Below, piece after piece: positions 43,701-52,449 of a DNA stretch of 56,855 nt. The notes beneath the pieces were generated by a model. It was not told the DNA's origin. It did no database searches and saw nothing but the letters and a program-made list of their open reading frames with translations. Each line of letters begins with the position of its first letter. The stretch's first letter is position 1. A program made the translations under genes and the position numbers. This DNA is from a virus. Location: IMG/VR virus record IMGVR_UViG_3300008450_000047, positions 1 to 56,855 of that record; one strand, 5' to 3'.

Positions 43701-46018
43701 ATTTTCTAAAAACTTTAGACAATTTAAAAACAGATATAATAGCCTTTCAATTTGGTAGTCCTAATAATGTTTTTCTTAAATCAGTAAAAGCTGGCACCGA
43801 CGATAATAAAGTTACATCTGAAAGTTTACAAGCTACTAGTGATATTGTTAACAATCAAAATCAAAATAAAAAGAAAGGGTTCGATTGTTCAATGTTAGCT
43901 GTAATGCAAGGAAGAAGTTATAAAATAAGCTTAGATATTCTTGGTAATGCTCAAATTTTTCCAACCATGAATCTAGCTATTGATGGTTTACCTATTTTTA
44001 CTGGTCTATATTGGGTTTTAGAAGTTCAGCATAAATTAACTCCTAATAATATGGAAACAGAAATTTCAGCCATGAAAATGAAAATTGGAAATGGGGGAAA
44101 TTTTGCATTAATTATGCCTATCACTAAAAGAAGCGTAAGAACAATCACTCCATTCGGAGGTGGTGGAGATGGTGGTAGTGGAGGAGGAAATTTCGGAGAA
44201 GGATTAAATATAGAACTTTTGAAAAAATTAAAAGATGTAAAACTTAGGAATCCTGCTGAAATTAACGCTGTAATAAAAACATATACTAGCAATAAGTATA
44301 CTGATTTTGTAACTTGGGTAAATGCAGAAGTTGTCGGAAAAGCATCAATGTACAATAGAGGAAAAGTTGATTCTGCAAATTGGAATAAGTGTTGGGAAAC
44401 AATTATACCTGTTACTTGGTCCGAATATGGTACTGGAGGTATAAATTTTCTTGAATTTGTATGTTTATTTTGTATAATATATGGCGAGACAGGTGGTAAG
44501 TTTTCAAGTGTGAGAGAAGGCATGAATTCACTTGATAACGGTACAAATCCGGGTATTGCATATGCTTATAAATATAATAGAGATTATAATAAAACTTCTG
44601 GAGATTTGTTTAGTGATGCTAATTTTATATCAGCTCATGCAAATAAGCCTTTAGGAAATGATAAAAATACTAAAAATTCAAATGACCCATCATGGAAAGG
44701 AACAAGTTTTCCAAAAAGTTTGTTTCCAAGTAATATTAAAGAAGCAGCAAGAACAACTCCTGCAACATTTATAAATGAATCAGATTTTTATAAATTTAGT
44801 GGTCGTGGTTTAATTCAAACCACTTGGAGAAGCAATTATGAAAAAATACTTACTTGGGTTTTAAGTTATACTGGAAATGATACAATTGTAAAAAAATATA
44901 AAGGAATTTGGCAAGCAGCTCCTTATAATGGAAACAAAGAAATAATATTGACTAGAAGTACAAATGCTGATTGGGACGAACTATTTAGTTCACAAATTTT
45001 ATTAGGTCAAGCTATAAATATTCATTCAGGAAAAAATAGATATCAATATATGCCAGCACTTGATTCTTCAAAGGAGGAATTGATTAAAGCTATTAATAAA
45101 GTTGGTTTAACAATTAATGGTGCAGCTGGTATAGATGGAGAATACGTTTCAAGTTATAGAACTAGAGTATATGGATTATTAAATGCACTATATCCACAAG
45201 GTGCTCCACAAATTTCTTCAACAAACACAGATATTTCTGCAAGCAATGATGGGGATAGGATTAATCAGGGAACGTCTAATGAATGTACAGTTGTAACAAG
45301 AGGAAAAAATAAAATTGCAATCCATACAGGTAAAGAAAGACAATTTAAAAAACGAGAAGTAAGATCTATAACTTTACATATTACTGATGGCTGGGGCTAT
45401 ACTGGTTGTGCTCAAAGAACTTGTGATGGTGTAGGTGCATGTGATAAAGAATTCAATCAAGGTGGTATTCACTATGCTGTGGATTGGACTGGAGCTAGAG
45501 TAACAGGTATACCAGAAGATATAAGATCGGTTCATGGTAATAATTGGAATGCACATGGTATAGGTATTGAAATTTGTGCTCATTTTGGAGTAAAAAGTAA
45601 AGGTCCGGCAGGGCCTGAACAAAGAGTCGTATATTCAAATGATGCTGTAGCACCAGTTGGAAAAGCTAGTTATGGTGGTACGCCTAATCCGGGTTACTGC
45701 ACATTAGATTACAAATATTGTGGATACAGTGAATTCATGGAATTTACTGATGCACAAATAACTGCTACTTACAACCTTTGTACTGAAATTTTAGGAAGAT
45801 ATCCAAAAATGAAAGCTGCAATACAAGGAAAAAATCCATATTATGTATGGGGCTGGAATTCAAAACCGGCTGCTGGAAGTAATGTGAAAGCAAATAAAAT
45901 AGAATATACTGAATTTGGAATTTTTGCCCACGCTGCATCTAAGGGTGCAAGTCACGTTGACCCGCCACCAACTCCTAAATTAATTGCAATGTTGAGAAAA
46001 TTAGGTATGACAGGTTAA
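40799..46018 (+). CDS. Baseplate hub with GH19-like lysozyme and amidase domains
   Basis: The protein has 1739 residues. The N-terminal part (about 1-180) resembles tail hub proteins (GFGITSLDIDIKPNLQPVVN and PYPKFNLYIKGYVGKPVNFL). The middle is a long domain of unknown fold that ends in a Gly-rich linker (GGGGDGGSGGG, about 1120-1130). A GH19/chitinase-like muramidase follows (about 1140-1470), with GETGGKFSS carrying the likely catalytic Glu and FSGRGLIQTTWRSNYEKI. The last domain (about 1495-1739) is an N-acetylmuramoyl-L-alanine amidase (Amidase_2): LHITDGWG, GGIHYAVDWTGARV, HGIGIEICAHF and HAASKGASHVDPPPTP supply the probable zinc ligands. It probably opens the peptidoglycan locally during injection. 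Enzyme domains are well supported; the hub role is inferred from position. Confidence 0.88.
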   Translation: MPLVVPVDSDIRPQDLTLDFYLEATPIGGGKKDFSGKNTYIIQAFTENLGFGITSLDIDIKPNLQPVVNITFKDLYGNLVYSRDERFKFDILFQLPYPKFNLYIKGYVGKPVNFLLQVKSVKTTYQSSDGSYEIKAEFIPNVFGFFGDIPYQYLFAVAKLKDKFGENTEGSEGNSSIIEIAKNGIEIKQKIQQVEDKYKLQRDTLTILAGDPTSIATSYNQGTLKFDSISPDESLTSAGFTGVTFNINTKDPKGKDYTIIDSSLEVIGNSILASINSPTTIEFKSTIPSLSAFTQSDKGKKQIEDAKTIITSNLNAITKASSAQGYSSVEDILIDTQTIYNVMTRLAGDCAYILGYILEGGISGYNADTSRPTNNEIFGNYYPLIEENNLGQTSAFGEQKPWSQAPIELKKVEDFCQALYEGVQQAETIIQEASDQNNAITDQPAIEGEKIAKRLTNAEHVKNNPYLGQSVDKIITNLIQRAGLASCGYAFNTLAVAQTNLTDAEYENFSDAVLKLKGTDRTTLKTFAEEVKQIFNSKGELTKEFTDKTKNNPNLTYQDYFASYFEKMDLASTNKEIFLNSDPKSLVCVSMFQNGVMYHNPKDVLAKLTSKAAGANSCLNKGGKAEIVAYIRNKNAPLDVDQLNGDPSSDTQMPQKVKNPNFQFFKVEYNPPTEAKYGVFINYAEMVNAPTPTYKSLDSLILPVITGQTISGYEQAQKEDYLVRLVSQTQLSSPADYVTSLKNETVRSNLWFYCSKILNLTSGTEEEQEKRLKDKQEAENKDAVSRGETPTEIVTVGAVEPYSRDDGQINAVYTQFHHICQAWISLATTENSDALPDGTDVNLRTVLEKKYRSTDGTSAFYLNFNYPLVIDNPAVDIRDAIINTDPLLENNTSTSTLNMMQNICQLNNFLLQPIPAGFTSDLKDLFKPQPNIDYSNAVGRNALSIIWAPTPENRLTKNDNSPIYPDKNFLKTLDNLKTDIIAFQFGSPNNVFLKSVKAGTDDNKVTSESLQATSDIVNNQNQNKKKGFDCSMLAVMQGRSYKISLDILGNAQIFPTMNLAIDGLPIFTGLYWVLEVQHKLTPNNMETEISAMKMKIGNGGNFALIMPITKRSVRTITPFGGGGDGGSGGGNFGEGLNIELLKKLKDVKLRNPAEINAVIKTYTSNKYTDFVTWVNAEVVGKASMYNRGKVDSANWNKCWETIIPVTWSEYGTGGINFLEFVCLFCIIYGETGGKFSSVREGMNSLDNGTNPGIAYAYKYNRDYNKTSGDLFSDANFISAHANKPLGNDKNTKNSNDPSWKGTSFPKSLFPSNIKEAARTTPATFINESDFYKFSGRGLIQTTWRSNYEKILTWVLSYTGNDTIVKKYKGIWQAAPYNGNKEIILTRSTNADWDELFSSQILLGQAINIHSGKNRYQYMPALDSSKEELIKAINKVGLTINGAAGIDGEYVSSYRTRVYGLLNALYPQGAPQISSTNTDISASNDGDRINQGTSNECTVVTRGKNKIAIHTGKERQFKKREVRSITLHITDGWGYTGCAQRTCDGVGACDKEFNQGGIHYAVDWTGARVTGIPEDIRSVHGNNWNAHGIGIEICAHFGVKSKGPAGPEQRVVYSNDAVAPVGKASYGGTPNPGYCTLDYKYCGYSEFMEFTDAQITATYNLCTEILGRYPKMKAAIQGKNPYYVWGWNSKPAAGSNVKANKIEYTEFGIFAHAASKGASHVDPPPTPKLIAMLRKLGMTG

Positions 46019-46048
46019 TTCATCCTTTTATAATTTTATAATTTTTAT

Positions 46049-46056
46049 TATATTTG
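46049..46056 (+). promoter_or_regulatory. Bacteroidota-type -7 box before the PolA-like gene
   Basis: TATATTTG fits TAnnTTTG, 5 bases before the ATG, which would give a nearly leaderless transcript. TATTTTTG is placed similarly before the helicase gene (50881-50888). Tentative. Confidence 0.35.
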
Positions 46057-46061
46057 TAGTA

Positions 46062-47681
46062 ATGAAAATTATAAAAACAAATTTTTGTCAAATTTTTACA
46101 TCTGAATCTAATATAAATTCATATTCTTTAGAATTTGATAATTATTGTGTTGGAATATTTTCTTATAAAGATTTAAACATTGAAGAAGATTTTCAAATAC
46201 CAACTTTAATAATAGGGTGGGATTTTATTAAAAATAATTTTTCAGGAATTAAAATATCAAAAAAAAAGATAAGAAAAAATTTATTTTGGACTTTCTCAGA
46301 TAATGAAGAGAAGGGTACGACGGAAAAAGATATAAAAAAATTTATTATCAAATCTCTAGAAGAATATTTGCCTGTAAACTATAGAAATTTTGATTGTATA
46401 ATAGATGGCAATGTTTCAAATCATCAAGATAAAATATTTTCCCAAAATCTTAATTTTTGTTTTTTCTCAAAAAATGTAATTTATGTTTATAATGATTTGG
46501 GTTTTTATGGAATCAATTTATCATCAATAGATTACATTTTTGAAAGTTCTAATAATTTTATCGATTCAATTTCAAAAAAATATAGATTAATATTTTTTAA
46601 TTATGATAATTTAAAATCATTTAAAATTGAAGATAATAAAGAATTTATAACTCTTGAAAACATATGTTGGATCTGTAACAATTTTACAATTACTGAAACC
46701 AGTCTACATAAATTTTCACCTTATCCATTAAATGAAAAGTATTTTGTTTTTTTAATGAGTAAATTCTATGATATTTTAAATTGTTCTATAATAGACAATC
46801 AAAATATCCTTTCAAGATTATTTAAAAAAGATTTTATAACTGATTGGTTATCTAGCAGACACATTAATTTTGAGGGAAATAAAAGATTAATTTTAAAATA
46901 CTCTAACAAAAGAACAATAACTGGGAGAATAAATTGTGCAGATAAAAAATTCAATCCACAATTACTTCCCAAAAACAGTGAAATCAGGTATCAAATAATT
47001 TCTGAGTTTAAAAATGGTAAAATAGTTTTATTTGATTTTATATCTTTTGAGACTAAACTATCCGTTTATTTAACTAAAGATGAGGTTTTTATAGATAAAT
47101 TAAAGAATAGTGATTTGCATATTGAAACATCAAAAATTATATTTTCTAAAGATGAAATTTCTTTAAAAGAGAGGAAAATAGGTAAACAAATTAATCACGC
47201 TATAATATACGGTGTCGGAAACGATAAGTTAAAATCGATTCTTTTAGAAAATAAATTAAGTATAAAATTAATTGATAAAATAAAGAAATTTTTAGATCCT
47301 ATAATTCAAAATTCAAAAAAAATATCAGATTCATTTAAAAAAAGCGGTTATATAATAAACCCTTATAATACAATAATATATCCTAATAAAGAATGGGCGG
47401 TCTATAATAATTATGTACAATCAATTGCTGCAGATATTGTTGTGGATAAGTTATTTAAGATCAGAGAATTGTTAAAGGACAGAAAATCTAATTTTATGTA
47501 TCAAGTATATGATTCTTTCATATTTGATATACATCCGGATGAGCAGGAACTATTAGAGAATATAAAGAATATATTAGAAAAAAATGGAAAATATTTTTTT
47601 GAGGTAGATTTGAAAATTGGTAAAAATCTTATGGAATGTACTGAACAAAATACAGAAGAAGAAATTGAATATATAAATTGA
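46062..47681 (+). CDS. Divergent family A (PolA-like) DNA polymerase
   Basis: The protein has 539 residues. The C-terminal half carries the three palm/finger motifs of family A polymerases in order. Motif A is VLFDFISFETKLSVYL, with Asp near 325. Motif B is KERKIGKQINHAIIYGVG (about 369-386), keeping the Arg, Lys and Tyr positions but with His for the usual Phe. Motif C is YQVYDSFIFDIHPDE (about 480-494), where the usual HDE is YDS: the Asp is kept and the Glu is lost. SNKRTITGRIN (about 284-294) matches the thumb/palm region. The first 280 residues are not recognisable as a 3'-5' exonuclease. It leads the replication block; a separate flap nuclease is encoded nearby. It may be an active but divergent gap-filling polymerase or one with altered activity. 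Confidence 0.72.
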   Translation: MKIIKTNFCQIFTSESNINSYSLEFDNYCVGIFSYKDLNIEEDFQIPTLIIGWDFIKNNFSGIKISKKKIRKNLFWTFSDNEEKGTTEKDIKKFIIKSLEEYLPVNYRNFDCIIDGNVSNHQDKIFSQNLNFCFFSKNVIYVYNDLGFYGINLSSIDYIFESSNNFIDSISKKYRLIFFNYDNLKSFKIEDNKEFITLENICWICNNFTITETSLHKFSPYPLNEKYFVFLMSKFYDILNCSIIDNQNILSRLFKKDFITDWLSSRHINFEGNKRLILKYSNKRTITGRINCADKKFNPQLLPKNSEIRYQIISEFKNGKIVLFDFISFETKLSVYLTKDEVFIDKLKNSDLHIETSKIIFSKDEISLKERKIGKQINHAIIYGVGNDKLKSILLENKLSIKLIDKIKKFLDPIIQNSKKISDSFKKSGYIINPYNTIIYPNKEWAVYNNYVQSIAADIVVDKLFKIRELLKDRKSNFMYQVYDSFIFDIHPDEQELLENIKNILEKNGKYFFEVDLKIGKNLMECTEQNTEEEIEYIN

Positions 47682-47736
47682 TTTTCTAATTTTTTTATAG
47701 TATTTTTATTATCTAAACTTTTAAAAAATATAATAA

Positions 47737-48063
47737 ATGCAATTAGTAGTTAAGAAAAAAATTGGAAAAGAGGTTGTTACTTTCATGGTGGAAGGTAAAA
47801 ATCCTTATGAATGTCAAATGGAAGCTCAAAAATTATCTTTCGGTGATATTGAAGAGTGCGGAGTTTGTGAAAGTGATAATATTCACTTAAACGCAAGATT
47901 AGCTCAAAATAAATATAAATACCTTGAAATCAAATGTTATAAATGCAAGGCTAGTTTAGTATTTGGTCAAACACAGGAAGATCCTAATACTTTTTATTTA
48001 CGTAGAGATAAAGAAACCAAAAAATATGACTGGAAACCTTATAATCCAGAAATAAGCGAATAA
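47737..48063 (+). CDS. Zinc-ribbon protein of the replication block
   Basis: The protein has 108 residues. Two CxxC pairs (CGVCESDN, about 47-54, and CYKCKAS, about 68-74) form a probable zinc ribbon. The closing block FYLRRDKETKKYDWKPYN is shared with small phage proteins found next to recombination or single-strand DNA genes, as far as I recall that family. It sits between the PolA-like gene and UvsX, with a 16-base gap to the next gene. A DNA-binding accessory role is likely but not shown. Confidence 0.75.
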   Translation: MQLVVKKKIGKEVVTFMVEGKNPYECQMEAQKLSFGDIEECGVCESDNIHLNARLAQNKYKYLEIKCYKCKASLVFGQTQEDPNTFYLRRDKETKKYDWKPYNPEISE

Positions 48064-48079
48064 TATAAAATTTTATAAA

Positions 48080-48436
48080 ATGGCTACAAAAGATAAAAAA
48101 ACTCCCGCAAAGAAAACTGCGAAAAAAACAGAGAATAAAACTACTTTAAAAGTAAAAGCTACAAAAAAGGAAGAAAATCCTGTTGTAGAAGTATGGCTTG
48201 AAGAAAGTTATGTTCACTATATGTCAAAAGGCCCAATAATGATCAGTGCAGAAACTCATCCTGAATTGGAAGGTATGACTTTAGAAGAAATGAAGGAATA
48301 CATTAAGGATAATGTTTATGATATGGCTGCTGTAGATTCAGAATATTGCGAAAACATAATCGAAGAACTAAAAGAATATGATACTGTAAAAGATAAATAT
48401 TTAGATGAAGAAGAAAATATATTTTTTGGAAATTAA
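48080..48436 (+). CDS. Hypothetical acidic protein with Lys-rich N-terminus
   Basis: The protein has 118 residues. The first 33 are a basic Lys/Thr/Ala-rich tail (KKTPAKKTAKKTENKT). The remainder is an acidic helical domain (LEGMTLEEMKEYIKDNVYDM, then YCENIIEELKEYDT). It is 15 bases upstream of the UvsX-like gene in the same operon. A nucleic-acid-binding tail joined to a protein-interaction domain is suggested by composition only. Function unknown. Confidence 0.7.
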   Translation: MATKDKKTPAKKTAKKTENKTTLKVKATKKEENPVVEVWLEESYVHYMSKGPIMISAETHPELEGMTLEEMKEYIKDNVYDMAAVDSEYCENIIEELKEYDTVKDKYLDEEENIFFGN

Positions 48437-48451
48437 AATTAAATAAAAGAA

Positions 48452-49546
48452 ATGGCAAAAAAGAAAACAACCGAAGATATTGATAATATCGATACTGAAG
48501 CACTAGAGGGTGCAGACATTGAAGAAATGTCACAAGAAGAATTAGAGGCAAAATTTGATTCTGGAAAATCATCTGAAAAACCAAAAAAGAAAATTTTAGT
48601 CAAGGAAAAAAAACAATTTTCTTTATCTGATTTTAAGAAAAACATCAAACACGAAGAGGTACCAAAAAAACCGGTTTCATGGATTCCAATGTCACCAGCA
48701 TTTCAGGAGACAACACATCTTCCCGGAATTCCAGAAGGACACATTTCGATGGTATTTGGACGAAGTGATGTTGGTAAAACAACTATGTTAGTTGAATTGG
48801 CTGTAAGTGCTCAACAAAATGGAATTATTCCAGTTCTTGTAATTACAGAAAATAAATTTTCAAAAGAACGAGCAGCTACTATGGGATTAGATTTAGATAA
48901 TTGTATCCTAAAAGATGGTATTATGTATATTGAAGAAGGTTTAGATTTCATGAATGAAATTCTCGATTTTCAAGAAAGTGGAGAATTGCCTCAGGACATA
49001 GTATTTCTTTGGGATAGTATCGGATCCACACCTTCAAGGGCTGAATTCTTAGCAAATAAAGAAGGTAAAGGACGTGCAATGATGGAAACTGCTAAATTGT
49101 TACGTGAAAAAATTCACAGATATATTTGGCATAGAATTACAGCAACACAAAAACAAGATTTCCCTTACAATGCTACTGCATTCTTTGTTTGTGGTGCTTA
49201 TCCTCAAAGTGCCCCGGGCCAATCTCAACCTTCATTAGTTCATAGTGGTGGTGATGGAATTTATCTTGCAGCAACACTTGCATTTAGAATGGGTGGTGTA
49301 ATGTCAAGATCATCAAAAGTTACAGCAATAAAAGATGGTAACGAAGTTGGTTTTGCAATTAAATCAGCTTTAGTGGTTGATAAAAATCACATAACAAATG
49401 TAACTTCAAAAGGTAAAATTGTTTGTACTGATCACGGTTTCATCATGGATGATAAAAAGGCTATTGATGAATATAAGAAACAACACAAAGATGGCTGGGA
49501 TTTAAATTTTGATAAATTCTGGGATTCTGTTACTGCGGAAGAATAG
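48452..49546 (+). CDS. uvsX: UvsX/RecA-like recombinase
   Basis: The protein has 364 residues. An acidic/charged N-terminal extension (1-70) precedes the RecA core. Walker A is GRSDVGKT (103-110); Walker B is DIVFLWDS (182-189, with Asp188); a later block FVCGAYPQSAPGQSQPS (about 247-263) lies near the DNA-binding loop region. The C-terminus is LNFDKFWDSVTAEE. It catalyses strand exchange and recombination-dependent replication in the T4 scheme. The next gene starts 3 bases downstream. The family call is secure; UvsX versus other RecA-like phage recombinases rests on length and context. Confidence 0.88.
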   Translation: MAKKKTTEDIDNIDTEALEGADIEEMSQEELEAKFDSGKSSEKPKKKILVKEKKQFSLSDFKKNIKHEEVPKKPVSWIPMSPAFQETTHLPGIPEGHISMVFGRSDVGKTTMLVELAVSAQQNGIIPVLVITENKFSKERAATMGLDLDNCILKDGIMYIEEGLDFMNEILDFQESGELPQDIVFLWDSIGSTPSRAEFLANKEGKGRAMMETAKLLREKIHRYIWHRITATQKQDFPYNATAFFVCGAYPQSAPGQSQPSLVHSGGDGIYLAATLAFRMGGVMSRSSKVTAIKDGNEVGFAIKSALVVDKNHITNVTSKGKIVCTDHGFIMDDKKAIDEYKKQHKDGWDLNFDKFWDSVTAEE

Positions 49547-49549
49547 TAG

Positions 49550-50581
49550 ATGAAAACTTTAATTATTGACGGAGATTGGAATCTCAAAAGAAATTTCATG
49601 AAATTAAACGAAATGTTTTCCTTGAAAGGGGAACATTGTGGTGGCTCTTTTGGGTTTATTGATAGTCTACGTTCAGTTGTAAATTATGTTTTTCCAGATA
49701 GAGTAATTGTTATGTGGGATGGAGAAGCTTCTGGTAAACAAAGAAAAGAGATTTATCCTGCTTACAAAGGTAAGCGGGATAAATCTTGGTTACACAGTTC
49801 TCAACATATGAGCGATAATATTGTAAAATATGAAGAACAAAAAAAATATAGTATTCTTAACCAGAAGATAAAAGTTAAAAATTATTTAGAAGAATTATTC
49901 ATACGTCAATTAGAGATTGATTATATAGAAGCTGACGATTTAATTGCAGGATATGTTCATAATTTAGAAGAAAATGAACAAGTCATCATTTTTAGTTCAG
50001 ATAAAGATTATTATCAATTAATAAACGAAAAGGTATCTGTACTAAGGCCATCTGATAAAAAACTTATTACGTTAAATAATTTTAAAGATATTTTTGGCTT
50101 TTGTTATAAAAATTCTTTAATGTTAAAGTGTTTTGAAGGAGATGAATCAGATAACATAAATGGAATTGATGGAGTTGGCTTGAAAACAATTATTAAATTT
50201 TTTCCAAAGTTTGTTGATGAGGAATATGATATCGATAAAATTATTTCTGAAGCAGTTGAATTATACAAAGAAAAAAAATTAAAAACATTAGAAAAAATAA
50301 TAGGTTCAAGAAGAATATTTGAAAGAAATAAAAAATTAATGGATTTAAATGAGCCTTTTTTAACGGAAAAATCTGTAGATGAATTAGAAGAGTTGAGAAA
50401 CTGTGTAATTTATACTAATGATAATTTTAATGATCGTAGTGTAACAAATGCAATGAAGATGATGATAAAAGATGGATATAGTAAACATGTTTTCAATAAT
50501 GATATGGATACTTTTTTTAAACCATTTTATAGATTAGTTACCAAAGAAAAAGAATATAGTAAAAAAGTTTTAAATGGTTAA
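49550..50581 (+). CDS. 5'-3' exonuclease / flap endonuclease (RNase H-like)
   Basis: This 343-residue FEN-family nuclease has the acidic metal-binding positions IIDGDW (Asp7, Asp9), MWDGEASGKQRKEIYPAYKG (from Met55, Asp57), EADDLIAGY (Glu128-Asp130), SSDKDYYQL (Asp151, Asp153) and GDESDNINGIDGVGLKT (Asp198, Asp201, helix-hairpin-helix at 205-213). It matches the 5'-nuclease domain of bacterial Pol I and T4 RNase H, which remove RNA primers. It is encoded apart from the PolA-like polymerase. The start follows two consecutive TAG codons at the end of uvsX. Confidence 0.92.
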   Translation: MKTLIIDGDWNLKRNFMKLNEMFSLKGEHCGGSFGFIDSLRSVVNYVFPDRVIVMWDGEASGKQRKEIYPAYKGKRDKSWLHSSQHMSDNIVKYEEQKKYSILNQKIKVKNYLEELFIRQLEIDYIEADDLIAGYVHNLEENEQVIIFSSDKDYYQLINEKVSVLRPSDKKLITLNNFKDIFGFCYKNSLMLKCFEGDESDNINGIDGVGLKTIIKFFPKFVDEEYDIDKIISEAVELYKEKKLKTLEKIIGSRRIFERNKKLMDLNEPFLTEKSVDELEELRNCVIYTNDNFNDRSVTNAMKMMIKDGYSKHVFNNDMDTFFKPFYRLVTKEKEYSKKVLNG

Positions 50582-50586
50582 TAATC

Positions 50587-50874
50587 ATGGAATCTAACAA
50601 CGAAAAAGAAATATTAAATAAACTGAAAGAGGCTGGAACTAGAAATTATTTCACCTTATCATTAAGTTTAAATGGAACAGTCATAGAAGAAATTGATTTT
50701 CCAGCAGATAAATTTCATCATGAAACATTATTAGAAACAAGAACATATTTTTTGATGAGTGATCTCAAGAAAAAAGTATTAGAAGTTTATAGTGAAAAAG
50801 AAAAAGAAATACAAGAAAAATTTAAGAACGATCAAATAAATAATTTGTGGAGTAACTTTGAAAAAGATAAATAA
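50587..50874 (+). CDS. Small hypothetical protein of the replication operon
   Basis: This 95-residue charged protein is of unknown function. An N-terminal helix (EKEILNKLKEAGTRNYFT) is followed by a strand pair (TLSLSLNGTVIEEIDFPADK) and a long C-terminal helix (MSDLKKKVLEVYSEKEKEIQ) that could form a coiled coil. It is flanked within 5 and 18 bases by the exonuclease and helicase genes, so a replisome accessory role is plausible but not shown. Confidence 0.68.
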   Translation: MESNNEKEILNKLKEAGTRNYFTLSLSLNGTVIEEIDFPADKFHHETLLETRTYFLMSDLKKKVLEVYSEKEKEIQEKFKNDQINNLWSNFEKDK

Positions 50875-50892
50875 AAAATATATTTTTGTCTA

Positions 50893-52308
50893 ATGGAAAT
50901 TAATAATTCAAACGAAATAAAATCAACTATAATAAATATAAAAGATAACAATGTCCTTTTAGATGATAAATTCCAAACCAGATTAATAAAATTAATTATT
51001 GAAGATGAAAGGTTTTCAGAGCAAATATTAGAAATTCTAAAACCAGAATATTTTGACTCTATTTTCACAAAAATAATACTCACTTATATAATTGAGTACT
51101 ACACAAAATATAATTTAATTCCTGAGTATGATACAATAAATAATCTGATAAATGAAAAAGAATCAGATTTAATTGTAAAAGAAAAGCTTATTGATCTTTT
51201 ACATTTGTTAAAAGAATTAAATGTCACAGATAAACAATATGTAAAAGATATTTCAATAGATTTTTGTAGAAAACAATCATTGAAAAAAGGATTATTAGAA
51301 GCTGCAGAAAGTTGGGAAAAAGGTGATTATGAGCATATCCAAAAAATAATCACAGATTCAATTAAGCTTGGGGAAATAAAAGACAGTGGTCATAACTATT
51401 TAGAAGATTTAGAAAAAAGATTAATTAGACAATTTAGAAAACCTGTTCCATGTTTAGATAGATTAGATGAACAAATTGGAGGAGGTTTATCCGGTGGCGA
51501 GTTGGGTGTAGTTTTATCACCTACTGGAGGGGGTAAATCAATGATGTTGGTAAAATTCGCATCAACTGCAATTCAATTAGGAAAAAAGGTAGTTTATTAT
51601 AGTTTAGAGTTGGCTGAAAGGGTTATTGGAAATAGATTTGATGCTTGTTTAACAGATATTAATTTGAAAAATATCTTAGATAATCCGGATGCTATTAGAG
51701 AGAGATTAGAAGAAATAAGGCAAGTTGGCGGAAATCTTATTATAAAAGAATTCCCAACTGGATCAGCAACAGTTAATACTATTAGAAACCATATCAAAAC
51801 TCTTGAAAGAGAGAATTTTATTCCAGATGAAATTTTTGTTGATTATGCAGATATAATGAAACCAACTTCAACTTATGTTGAAAAAAGACACAGTCTTACT
51901 CAGATATATGAAACACTAAGAGCTTTATCTATGGAATTGAATATTCCTATTTGGACTGCATCTCAAGCAGGAAGAACTGCAATTAATTCAGCAAGATTCG
52001 ATTTAAGTGTCATTTCTGAAAGTTTAGGAAAAGCTCAAACCGCAGATGTGATTTTGGGTTTAGCTAGAACAGATGAAAATAAAAGAGAAAAAAAAGCTCA
52101 ATTAATAGTTCTCAAAAACAGAAATGGAAATGATGGTTTTGAATTACCTCTTTTATTTGATACTTCTAAAGTGTTTATAGCTATTGATAACTCTAATAAT
52201 CCTTCTTATGGATTAGAAGGTATAGCCAATCACGCTCAAATGATTGAACAAAAAGTAATTCAAAGTATAGACTCTCAACTTTCCGGAGAGGATTTTGAAG
52301 AGAACTAA
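50893..52308 (+). CDS. DnaB/gp41-like replicative helicase
   Basis: The protein has 471 residues. An N-terminal helical domain (1-175) is followed by a RecA-type helicase core: GGGLSGGELGVVLSPTGGGK with Walker A SPTGGGKS (209-216), a VVYYSLEL block (about 233-240), Walker B IFVDYAD (314-320), WTASQAGR (sensor region, about 353-360) and AQTADVILGLAR (about 377-388). This is the SF4/DnaB fold of phage and bacterial replicative helicases. No separate DnaG-like primase is visible in the window. It closes the replication operon. Confidence 0.9.
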   Translation: MEINNSNEIKSTIINIKDNNVLLDDKFQTRLIKLIIEDERFSEQILEILKPEYFDSIFTKIILTYIIEYYTKYNLIPEYDTINNLINEKESDLIVKEKLIDLLHLLKELNVTDKQYVKDISIDFCRKQSLKKGLLEAAESWEKGDYEHIQKIITDSIKLGEIKDSGHNYLEDLEKRLIRQFRKPVPCLDRLDEQIGGGLSGGELGVVLSPTGGGKSMMLVKFASTAIQLGKKVVYYSLELAERVIGNRFDACLTDINLKNILDNPDAIRERLEEIRQVGGNLIIKEFPTGSATVNTIRNHIKTLERENFIPDEIFVDYADIMKPTSTYVEKRHSLTQIYETLRALSMELNIPIWTASQAGRTAINSARFDLSVISESLGKAQTADVILGLARTDENKREKKAQLIVLKNRNGNDGFELPLLFDTSKVFIAIDNSNNPSYGLEGIANHAQMIEQKVIQSIDSQLSGEDFEEN

Positions 52309-52449
52309 CCAACTCATTTTCAGCAAGAAAAAAGTTTCTATTTTTTTATATTTTTTTCTAATTTTTTATTATTTATGTAAAAGAAAAAAATTACTTTTTT
52401 TGTTCTTAGCAATATAAATAAAGTATTAATTATCAATAAATTAAATAAA

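Noticed and set aside
44026-44523. Minus-strand 165-residue ORF with a Pro-rich stretch
   Set aside because: The Pro-rich part is the antisense of the Gly-rich linker in the hub gene. The hub frame is strongly supported by its enzyme domains.
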